Part shown: in pieces, positions 1 to 9,250 of the stretch | How the letters are laid out: the number at the start of each line of letters is the position of its first letter | Numbering within the stretch: position 1 is the stretch's first letter | Source: Eumeta japonica | Taxonomy: Eukaryota; Arthropoda; Insecta; Lepidoptera; Psychidae | DNA: 64,000 nt | Direction of reading: 5' to 3' | Assembly (NCBI GenBank): GCA_005406025.1 | Contig: BGZK01000734.1 | Location: forward strand, 235,567 to 299,566 | Position numbers and translations under genes: made by a program | Notes under the pieces: model-generated | What the model saw: only the letters and a program-made list of their open reading frames with translations | What the model was told of the DNA's origin: nothing | Database searches by the model: none

Positions 1-440
1 TTCATGTCAATGTTATGAATAAAGTCAACCTCATTTTGGAAAAGTTAGGGTAAGATCGGCATATTAGTTCTTACAAGACAGTTAAAGAGCTGGAGACTAA
101 CCATAAAACAGTCTTGACCCATTTGAAAAAGTAGGATATAAAAAAAAAACTCGACACTTGGCTCCACGAGCTCATTAAAAGAAATTTAATGAATCGTGTA
201 CTCATTTTCGATTCTCTATTGAAACAAAACTATTTTTAGAACATTGAACATTGGTAATTAAAAATGGATTACCTACGATAAGAACGTACGAAAAAAATCA
301 TGGTCAAAAAACAAGCACGCTCCACAGACTACCGAAACCCAGATTAATCCGCAATCAGTTGATGACTTGTGTATGGTGGGTGTTTGATCTTAAATCAGTT
401 ATTGAGATGAATTGATACCCTCTACTAATTATACAACTAC
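1..440 (+). mobile_element. mariner transposase fragment (N-terminal and middle part)
   Basis: Conceptual translation, with frameshifts, gives mariner-family transposase segments in the right order: KTVLTHLKKVGYKKKLDTW (the helix-turn-helix linker region), RNLMNRV, KWITYDKNVRKKSWSK and a trace of YELLP near 430. KWITYD follows the position of the first catalytic Asp. Stops and indels make it non-functional. Similarity stops near 440, before the HHDNARPHT block, and the left edge is cut by the window start. The missing downstream half may be the piece at 4795-5180, with a BEL/Pao element between them. Mariner identity is sure; the subfamily is not assigned. Confidence 0.8.
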
Positions 441-1235
441 CGCCACTCGCGCACCGGGCGGACGCGGACCGGACGCTCTCAAAAATATAAAACATTCAAC
501 CTACGAGCACTCGTCATCTTGTGACTTTAGAAACGCCGTGCGTTTTTCTTCAACCGTTCTTCGAGGGAAACTGTAATTTTCCATCATGGTCACACCGTGT
601 GTGATTATAACCAAGCCAGTACAAGACCACGACGAGTCGTCGCTGTCTGGAGTACAGAAATAACTGCGGAGCATGGTCTAGGAGTGACGCTGAAGAGAAT
701 TGATGAGTAGTTCTTTTCATCTTAAACGATCGACAATTTAACATTCAGTCGACCATTTTATTTCTTCGTATATAGTACGGAAATTATACCGAACCAGAAC
801 ATTGACTGGTTAATTATCGCACATCCTTTTCGTCCTCCAATCCTGACGTTTACGTTACTGGCATACTTATTTTTAATTTGTATAAAATCGTATTATGGTT
901 TTATTTTATTACAAATAATTATATTTTTTGTTTTTTGCTAAGTACCCAGCAATTCAATCAATTTCGTTAATTGAATTGTATGCATCGGCCGTGCCAAGGC
1001 CCTTAACCTAGATAGCAATTGCCTTAAGCCCAATCACACAGATAAGAAATGTAAAAGTCTATTTAAATATTTCATTTGTGGTGACGCACATCATGCCCTA
1101 CTACATTTGGATTCTGCGACACATCGCGCGCGCAATGGAATCGACATTGACGCGCGCCCGACGGCGGCGCGCCCGCGAGAGCGCACAGCCGAGGCACCGG
1201 CGGCCGCGCCATACGCTGAGCGCGCTAGTGCTTGT
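441..1235. other. unassigned sequence between mariner and BEL/Pao fragments
   Basis: No coding sequence is recognised. A GC-rich stretch lies at 445-480 and another at 1120-1235; the second may be the degraded start of the BEL/Pao polyprotein. A 64-codon open frame on the minus strand (744-550) has no motif I recognise. No LTR was identified here. Confidence 0.4.
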
Positions 1236-1239
1236 CATG

Positions 1240-2080
1240 CGGCTTTAGTCGTTCCACGGAAACATTTCGTAGTGTTAAGGTACGGCTCTCGTGCGGCGGG
1301 CACGCGTTCGGTGCTGAACATCTGTGCCGCGTCCTTATCAATTCAGGGGCTCGATCTAATTTTGTCATTGGAATGTTTACAGCGGTTAGGTTTATCTCGT
1401 AAAAAATGTTCATGTAATATATTTGATTTATCAGGCAAAATAGTAAAATATACGGAATGACTTCGTGTACAATCGAACCTAAGCATGTCGATGATCCCAA
1501 ATTTAATGTAGATTCGGTAAATTTAAATAAAATCACTTCTGATTTACCTACCGAAGATATTCCTGAAAATGTTGTAAACGAGTATAAGAATTTGAATTTA
1601 GCCGATCCACATTTTTATAAACGCTCTCCTAACAATATTATTTTAGTTGGTGATATATTTCCACAGATCGCCGATGATAAAAAATTGATATTCAGTTTGA
1701 ATCTCTCTCCTGCATTAGATAGCATTTTTGGATACGTAGTAGCTGGAAAATTAGAAATAAACTCCTTTAATGGTTACAAAACGATAACCTTCTCGAACGC
1801 GGTGGTTTTGAATTGCGAAAATGGGCTAGTAATTATCTTGAACTAGTTACTCGGGTTAATTCTGATTCAACTATCGATTCGATTAATTTTCAAGATGATA
1901 CATTGTTCCCCGCAAAGGTCTTGAGATTACAGTGGTCACCGTCTAACGATTGTTTCTCCTTTAATTATATGCCTTGTCAATATATGCCTTAATGAAGTTC
2001 GAGTGTAAATATAGAAACAATCAGTTTCTATTGAAGCAAAACTATGATGACGCTGAGGCTCTTTTAAACATCATAACATG
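1240..2080 (+). mobile_element. BEL/Pao retrotransposon: aspartic protease region fused to RT C-terminal part
   Basis: In one frame, about 1250-1375, the translation reads CRVLINSGARSNFVI, matching the BEL/Pao retropepsin motif (usually I-D-S-G) with the catalytic Asp changed to Asn. It then shifts to ECLQRLGLSRKKC, and shifts again at about 1455 to a 129-codon frame with LNKITSDLPTEDIP and YKNLNLADPHF, typical of the segment after the protease. At about 1800 it jumps directly to GGFELRKWASN and LRLQWSPSNDCFSFN, which lie C-terminal to the RT catalytic site. Most of the reverse transcriptase, including YVDD, is therefore deleted. The element is dead. Neighbouring pieces at 2456-4796 belong to the same copy. 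Confidence 0.8.
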
Positions 2081-2209
2081 AAATTTAGAAATTCTGTCTT
2101 TACATTTTAAATATATTTTATTATTATTGTTTTCATATCATTTATTTGCATATTTTATTGTTTTCGTCAAATGGCAAGTCGCTTGAAAATTGTTGCTTCT
2201 GTTTATATT

Positions 2210-2455
2210 TTTGATGTGTTCTACTCTGAATGAACATACATAAAATACTCTTAACATGCAGACATACACTTTCTTTATACATTCATAATAAACATGTGAC
2301 CGTGATGGTCAGGGGTGGGTGCCTGGAAACCTATAACACAAGTTGAACTTAGTTTGGGTTCCAGTCCCCCACAGTAATTCCTAATGTTGCACATTTTTTG
2401 TAATCTTGCATTCTAAACTATTGTGGAGGAAAATAAAGAACTATTATTATTATTA
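2210..2455 (+). mobile_element. short insertion inside BEL/Pao with (ATT)n tail, non-LTR-like 3' end
   Basis: This stretch interrupts the BEL/Pao coding order between the RT end (about 2080) and the next Pao segment (2456). It ends in 'gtggaggaaaataaag' followed by a run of ATT triplets at about 2442-2455, the kind of 3' tail seen on lepidopteran non-LTR elements and their SINE partners. No coding sequence is visible. The 5' boundary is uncertain. Confidence 0.5.
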
Positions 2456-3262
2456 ATTATAATGTTATTAACACTGATATTACTAAACGTTTAGTGTCAA
2501 AATTTTTATCGAATATTTTTGATCCCGTTGGATTCATAGCGCCGTGTACATTCGTAGCAAAATGTATCATGCAGGAGTTATAAAAATGAAATCCGGGTGG
2601 GATGAACCCCTACCTCCCAACATGCGAGAAAACTGGAATAGGTACTTATCTTCATTTTCTAGCCTATTTATATTAGAAATTGAACGCCATATTTTGATTC
2701 AAGAATGCACAAAGTTTTAATTAATCGCTTTCTGCGACGCGTCTTCTTTAGGTTATGCGACCTGTTTGTATTTGCGTAGTGTAAACAAGAATAATGAGGT
2801 CAAGGTCAGACTGATCACGACCAAATCCAAAGTAGCTCCTCTTTAACTCTTATCGATACCTAGGCTGGAACACATGGCAACCATGTTGTTAGCCAAACTC
2901 GTTAAGTTTGTATTAGAAAATATTGAAAATTTTGATAACGAAATAACAGCTCTGAGTGACTCGAGTGTTACATTGTCGTAGATACACACAGTGCCATATC
3001 AATTAAAAACCTTTGCAAGCAACCGTGTTGTTAAAATGTTGTTGAAACTGGGCCTGTGGAATTCTGGCGCCACCTACCGAGCCAGCTGAACGCCGGAGTC
3101 ATGTGCTCGCGAGGCGCCACCGGCCCCGAGCTCGTAGCCAACGCACAGCGCTGGCTGCAAGGACTCGAATGGTTAAATGAGAATCCAGAAAATTGGCCCG
3201 TCGTTAAGTTTATCGTAAAAAATAAATCTAATATTCTGGAAATGATAAACAATGAAAAATAA
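2456..3262 (+). mobile_element. BEL/Pao retrotransposon: RT-RNase H region
   Basis: With several frameshifts the translation follows the BEL/Pao order: ITKRLVSKFLSNIFDPVGFI and a KSGWDEPLPPNM block, then the RNase H segments IAFCDASSLGYATCLYLR, KSKVAPL, IPRLEHMATMLLAKLV and ALSDSSVTLS, then WRHLPSQLNAG and a PENWPVVKF-containing open frame (3056-3262). The FCDAS and SDSS blocks hold RNase H acidic residues. Stops and shifts make it a pseudogene. Confidence 0.85.
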
Positions 3263-3519
3263 TGTTTCACGATTAGCTCAAAAAATATCATTATCGACTC
3301 AAAAATTTTTTTTTCAAGTTTTTCCTCGTTTAATAGGCTCATACGCATCACGGCATGGTCGGCATGGTGTTGTTGATTTATTCATAATATTCGATCTCAT
3401 ATAAGTAAACGCAAGCTAGGAACGTTATCCAGTAATGAATTAAGAAATAGCAACAAATTTATCATAACAATTATTCAATTCAATCACTTTCAAAACGAAA
3501 TCTATAATTTAAAAAAAAA
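3263..3519 (+). other. AT-rich linker inside the BEL/Pao copy
   Basis: No Pao motif is clear here; the equivalent of the RNase H to integrase linker is strongly decayed and AT-rich. Confidence 0.4.
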
Positions 3520-4215
3520 TAAATATGTGCCCTCATTACGTAAATTGTCACCCTTTTTCGATGCCCGTGGCTTCCCCAGTGTGGGGGGCAGAATTTTCCA
3601 ATCTAAACTACCATTTAACACCAAACAACCATTACTCTTACCCAAAAAATGTCATTTAACTCAACTGATTATAAGTTGTTATCATCAACTATACCTGCAC
3701 GTGGGTCCACGTTCGTTGCAAGGAATCATATGTAAAACCTATTGGATCGTAGGCGTTCGTAGTCTAATACGACCTGCCTTATATCGATGGGTAATATGTT
3801 TTAAAAACAAACCGATTGTCGAACAGCCAGAAATGAGCAGTTTGCCCTCCGCGCGCTTAAGCCTGAAAAAGTATTTAATCATGTGGGATGCTATATTGGC
3901 GGTCCCTTTTAGATAAAGGAAAGCCTTAGATGTAACGCAAAAATAAGTAAAACATATTTATGCTTGTTCGTTAGTTTCTCAACTAAAGCAACTCACATAG
4001 AACTGCTTAGCGACTTCTCAGCGAACTGTTTTTTGGCCACTCTTGATCGATTTATAGCACGACGAAGTCTATGCTCAATGCTCATGCTTGCATTACGACT
4101 GCGGTATAAATTTTGTCGCAGCCAGCAAACACTTAAAAAATGTAGAACTCTTTTTAACTCACAATCTAATCGTGACAAACAGATGTACATTGAAACAGAT
4201 AGAATAGAAATTTAA
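3520..4215 (+). mobile_element. BEL/Pao retrotransposon: integrase zinc-binding and core region
   Basis: The 129-codon frame at 3527-3916 reads like a BEL/Pao integrase N-terminus: LRKLSPFFDARGFPSVGGR, LPFNTKQPLLLPKKCHLT and YHQLYLHVGPRSLQ. The zinc-binding part and a later Cys pair are degraded. A second frame at 3964-4215 has FVSFSTKATHIELLSDFSAN and LDRFIARRSLCS, matching the catalytic core around the second acidic residue. A frame change and a gap of about 50 bases separate the two, so no working integrase is encoded. Confidence 0.85.
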
Positions 4216-4796
4216 TCCTCCAAGTGCCCCTCATATGGGAGCCGGTGAGGTCTTTGGGAAGCCGGAATTGAATCGGCCAAATATCTTCTCTCACAGACTG
4301 TTGATGTTAAGACATTAATTAACCTTTGAGGAACTTACGACCTTATTTTGTAAAATTAAGCCATTTTAAAATCGCTAACACTTAGTCCCTTATCTGACAA
4401 TCCAAACGAGTTCAAGGTACTCACTGCAGGGAATTTTCTTATAGGTAAAAATTTTCTCTCTATACCAGAATACAATTTAGAATATTTAACTTTAAACAGG
4501 TTGTCACGTTGGCAATATATTCAAAGAGCCTCACAAACATTTTGGAAACGGTGGTCAAATAAGTACATTCATACTCTTCAACAAAGAGCAAAATGGTACA
4601 CCTTTTCACCTAACGTAAAGATAAATGACTTATTAGTTATAAAATTAGACTTAAATCGTCCTTTAAAATGGCTTCTGTAACGAATTGAGGTAATTGATCC
4701 TGGAAAGGATAATAATGTGAGAATTATTACAGTTAAGACACAATAAGGTATTTATAAAAGACCTGTGAATAAACTCTGTCCTCTTCCAGATGTTAT
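4216..4796 (+). mobile_element. BEL/Pao retrotransposon: integrase C-terminal / DUF5641 tail
   Basis: Fragments follow the end of a BEL/Pao polyprotein: a TLSPLSDNPNEFKVLTAGNF block, NRLSRWQYIQRASQTFWKRW, LQQRAKWYTFSPNVK, LNRPLKWLL, VIDPGKDNNVRIITVKT and finally KRPVNKLCPLPDV at about 4795, which is the usual C-terminal motif. Several stops are present. No 3' LTR follows; mariner sequence begins at once. Confidence 0.85.
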
Positions 4797-5180
4797 GGTG
4801 TGGTTTTTCACCGTGATAACGGCCGACCACACACATTTTAAGTCACTCAACAAATATTAAGAAAGCTTGGTAAGGAAGTTTTAGTGCATCCACCATATAG
4901 CCCTGACCTTGCACTCTCAGATTTTCACCTGTTTCTGTTTCTTCGGTATTCTTGAGGTAGTTTTAGGTGAACATCAAAAGAGGACTATCAAAACTATTTG
5001 TCGCCGTGTTTTGATCAGAATTTCCAAAATTTTTACAGCAGTGGGACTATGTCACTACCTACAAAATGGCAATTAGTTGTTGAAGTAAACGGGATATATG
5101 TATTATAATTAAATTTAAATAAAATATGACGAAAAATTATGTTGAATTTGTAAAAATTTTCCACAACCTAATATATTTAT
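4795..5180 (+). mobile_element. mariner transposase fragment (C-terminal part)
   Basis: Starting within a few bases of the end of the BEL/Pao frame, the translation gives a degraded GVVFH-DN-RPHT block, KEVLVHPPYSPDLALSDFHL, SKEDYQNYLS, then FDQNFQNFY and MSLPTKWQLVVEVNGIYV, the C-terminal half of a mariner transposase with frameshifts. The N-terminal half is not adjacent; a suitable partner sits at 1-440. Confidence 0.85.
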
Positions 5181-5204
5181 TATTACTTACTCGGTCGCTC
5201 TCCT

Positions 5205-5375
5205 AGTACCCCAAGACGTAAGTCTCGGCCGCGTCGCCCCACTGGTGCGCCCGCCGCCGTCGCCCGACAACACTTCGCCATTAATTTGTGTAAATCCAGC
5301 TCACAGACAATTATCCCCGTTTAAATCCAATCGCAGGCGCCGCGCTCGGCCGCGCGCGCTAAAAGCAAAGTAACT
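5205..5375. other. GC-rich patch, noncoding
   Basis: Strong local rise in G+C and CpG against the AT-rich surroundings. No open frame shows protein-like composition. It could be a conserved noncoding or CpG-rich regulatory segment downstream of dac. Confidence 0.35.
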
Positions 5376-5639
5376 GACTCATCTCCGTTTTCTTGTTTAA
5401 TCCAAATTCGTTTGATCCGACTCGCATAGGCTCCCCGGCCGCCGTTGCCGAATTCCCAGTTTTCGTATTTCAACCTAACCGCTACTTATATTTCGACTTG
5501 CTGGCTTTCTTACTTTTTAAAAGTACGATATATTATAATAAGACGTTTTGAATGTATTACAGCTACATCAAAGAAGAAACGGTTAAAATAGGCATCTGTC
5601 GCTTAAATTAAATTCATTAGACCGTTGTGTCTATTGAAT

Positions 5640-6690
5640 TTATTTACCATTACACATCCAAATTAGCTCTATTATTACTTAAAATTTGACCTTTTTTAAT
5701 ATGACACTTACCGATTTTTTCATCACAGATATTTGCTCTGTAGATTTGTTTTTTCATCTAGTCACTACATTTTTCCTCGAACCACACTTGACATCACTTA
5801 TGTCAACATCGTCTGACATCACTGTTTCTATATCTATCTTTCCGAGATACTCCACACATATTACGTAGCGACCACATTTCTACTTCTACTTTAATTTTTT
5901 TTCTACCATACCCAACTTTCACTATCATACATAAGCATAGAGATCAGGAGCTTATTATGAATAGCCGTACATACTTGCCTTGACACACACTTTTACTTTT
6001 CATAATAGCAAGCAAGACCCCATTCGCTTTATTTTAATTTTTCACTCTCCTTTCGATATATTTATCATTTTTACCATAATTTGCAAACACACTACAAGTA
6101 CACAAACTCTAGCTTTTGCATCCGTCAAATACCTTAATCTTGACGACATTTACTGTCATACCCCTTTTCATAACAGAATCATTCCATTTAGTTCCTGCAG
6201 CCCGCAGTTTAACGACGCAAGGATTACAGTACTACGCATGAAACTCTGCCGCTCGAAATTTCCTGCGAATATTGCAATGCACTTTATTCTGCTCCTCCCC
6301 CGAAATCCCTATTTTACCTCAATGAGACATTTTAGTAACTACCTTCACAGCGGTAGAGTTTCATGCATTGTACTGTACTTGGTCGTCGACGTGCAGGAGG
6401 CACTTGACAAACAGTTCATCCATTATTAGTCCACACTCATACTCTTTAATATTATATAGACAGATATCCATGAATAGCTTGAACAGCCACGGTGAAGCTA
6501 CACAACTCTGTCTGACACCTTTACGAATGGTAAACCAGTCAATATATACCCTATTTATTCAGACGCAAACAATGGAACCCGTGTGTAGAGATTGTAGTGA
6601 CTGTATCAATCAGCTACTCACACCATGCATAGATAGGGTTCTCCATAGATCACTTATTTTCACTCTAATCAATTGACATCTCATTAATCA
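5640..6690 (-). mobile_element. non-LTR retrotransposon (LINE), reverse transcriptase C-terminal half
   Basis: The minus strand translates, high to low coordinate and with frameshifts, into a LINE reverse transcriptase common in Lepidoptera. Blocks seen are IDWFTIRKGVRQSCVASPW, LFMDICLYNIKEYECGL, MDELFVKCLLHVDDQV (the catalytic box, normally YADD, here HVDD), WNDSVMKRGMTVNVVKIKV, ANGVLLAIMKSKS, and MWSLRNMCGVSRKDRYRNSD near the end. The open frames on the + strand here (5980-6429, 6368-6676) are antisense shadows. It is 5'-truncated and inactive. Confidence 0.8.
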
Positions 6691-8289
6691 AATTCTATCC
6701 ACTCATCGGGATGTTTCAAAGGCTTAAACATCTAATATATGTACGTGCCCGGATACACGTGATAATTACAAATCTGTCTTTGCTGTAGCGCAGTCCGGTA
6801 AAAAGACCCAAAGGGCGTTCAAAGAAGTTATTTACCGGAAAACCTACAAATAGAGTGTGATGTTTAATTAAGAAAAACAAAGTTCGATATTAATTATACG
6901 GCGGTTTGCCGCGAAAAAGGAGCCAACGTAATTTAGCAGAATGAAAGGATAATTAGTAATTTTTTTCTTTGTGAGTTTTAACTTGAATAAATGTTCCATA
7001 ATAGAATTTTCATGTTTGTACTCGGACAGATCTTCGCTATTAATCGCAGAGTACAACGGGAGCGAGCCGGCTACACTAAATTAAAGTTGGACCTCAAAGC
7101 TGTAACTGCAAAAAGCTTTCAAAACTACACAGCAAACGTACCCGCCGCCGCCGTAATCCAATAATGGGGGAGTCGATCGCCCGCCGACAATGCTAAGTGG
7201 CGCCTGCGCCATGCAAATCGCTCTAATGCCTTAACTTCGGTAGGGTTAAGATGTTTTAATAACTAAGTGTTTCTCTTGCGAAGGTTTTCGGAGCAGCGCG
7301 CCATGTTATTGAATGGTGATTATTTTGATTTCGTTCCAGCGGATTGTGTAAAATAAGGCTGTATAAAAGGAAACTACTTTCCAATTTTTTTTTCTGTTCT
7401 TCAACGTAAATACAAAGTTTTCATTTAACTATTTTTAAGCTTTCAGCTATTCCCAAGAAGGGAAGATAAATACCACACATCTTTACACGGTGCCATATTT
7501 AGATCATACGTCCATTGCTGCACTGACACACATCAAAAGTTTAATGTAAGCTAGTAGGTTTCGGCATTTTTGATCATTTTGATCTTTCTTTAATATGCTA
7601 CTAACTTTTTTAAATTTTTCTTTATTTATATTTACCTAAAAAAGTAAAGAAATACTGTACATCAAAAAGTCAACATCTTACGTTAATCACTCTACCCATG
7701 ATCCGTTTAATGAAAAGATTATTCTCTTTGAATGGCCATTTATAAATACAAGTATTATATATTCTATTGTGTGAGGTGTAAATGCGCGGAAATCCATAAT
7801 AGACGATTGCCTTCAACATACATTATGATGCAGCATGCAACTTAACGCTGACTCTTGGATCTGCCCCTCCACTACGAATCTCTATCCAGAAAATTGATTA
7901 TTAATTCGAAAGGATTAACAGTTATCGAACATTTAAGCTTTGTTCATTTTTTAATTATCTTATTCCACTAATCGTTATATTCGATCGTTATATTTCTACG
8001 TACGTTTCATGCCAACCAGGCACATCCTCAGGAAAATGCAGACAGCCTAATCCACCAAGGCGTAAGGAGTGTTAAAAATAACCGACAAATGCGAACCCAA
8101 CCTCGTTATGTGAACTGCTATCATGCAATGTCAAAGGGTGACGAAAGCATCCTTACCAACAGCCAGAGACCACCACCAATAGACATGTCTGTCAGTTGTC
8201 ACAGACTAAACATCATCAACCATTACCCAAATAGTTACAGGCAAGCGTCCAATAATGACGATTTATAAGTTTTAATTTGTTCATTGAGC
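6691..8289. other. intergenic DNA, nothing coding recognised
   Basis: AT-rich sequence without a recognisable gene. A GC-rich patch at about 7138-7215 ends with the octamer ATGCAAAT (7211-7218), a POU-type site. The stretch 7780-8270 is less AT-rich but unassigned. Confidence 0.4.
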
Positions 8290-9250
8290 AAATTATTATA
8301 ATCTTTATGTTTTAAAAATTTTGAAAGATTCCAAAACATTTAAAAGTAACCCCTTCTCACAAACACGCAGAGCATCGAACTCGTGATCGTTATTGAGCTT
8401 GTGACTGGTTTCTATAAAATGTTTAGTAAAATGGGATCTGTTTGATTTATTATGTTTGAAGGCCGAAATAGTTTCTTTGAATCTAGTTTCAAAACAATGT
8501 CCGGTTTGTCCTATGTAAATCGATTTACTTTCATCACAAGTTAATTTATAAATTCCGGATTTTTTATTACTGTGCAATTTATCTTTATTGTCACATAAAG
8601 TTTTAAAATTGTTGTTTGTTTTAAAGGCCGTATAAATATCGTTTTTTTTTTAAATTTTGAAAATTTCTCCTAAAACGTACCATAATATGTCAAACTAGCT
8701 AGCTACATATTTCTTTTGGTCTTTTGATTGTGTTGGCTAGATACTGTTCCTTATAATACTTTTTTGCTATTTATTAATAGGTCCATCAATACATTTTTTA
8801 CTGTATCCGTTTGCCAATGCTATATTGGAAATGGTATTTAATTCCATTGAGAAATTCTCATTGTTAAGGGGTATAGTGAATAACCGATGTATCATAGATT
8901 TATAAGCCGCCAATTTGTGTCGCCATGGATGACAAGAAGAAATGAGTATTGTAGTATCTGTGCAAGTGGGTTTTCTATATATTTTAAATTCATATCTATT
9001 ATTTTTTTTTGTTATAGTCAAATCTAAAAAATGTATTGAATTGTTTGTTTCTTCTTCGAATTCAAATTGGAGTTTGGGGTTATATTATTAATATAATTTT
9101 ATAATAATTTTAATTCTGTCGAATTACCCAGCCAACATATGATAATATCATCCACATATCTAAAATAATACAAGTTATTATTATTGTTTATTATGTGCTT
9201 ATTTTCAAATCCATCTATAAAAATTTCGGCAATTAATGGCTTTTGCAATA
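8290..9250 (-). mobile_element. Penelope-like element: RT end plus GIY-YIG endonuclease
   Basis: Read on the minus strand from 9250 down: PLIAEIFIDGFENKH, then LYYFRYVDDIIICW (RT catalytic YVDD), then FLDLTITKKNNRYEFKIYRK and SCHPWRHKLAAYKSMIHRL (thumb-like region, open frame 9021-8767), then a decayed linker, then a 90-codon frame (8577-8305) with KSGIYKLTCDESKSIYIGQT and ETRFKE, the GIY-YIG nuclease core. RT followed by GIY-YIG is the diagnostic layout of Penelope-like elements. The RT N-terminal half is missing and a stop follows LGNSTELKLL, so the copy is inactive, but the nuclease frame is intact. Confidence 0.9.

Noticed and set aside
1107..1340. N-terminal part of a 117-codon + strand frame
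   Set aside because: GC-driven open frame; the BEL/Pao protease reads in another frame across the same bases.
5980..6676. 149- and 102-codon + strand open frames
   Set aside because: They are antisense to a recognisable LINE reverse transcriptase.
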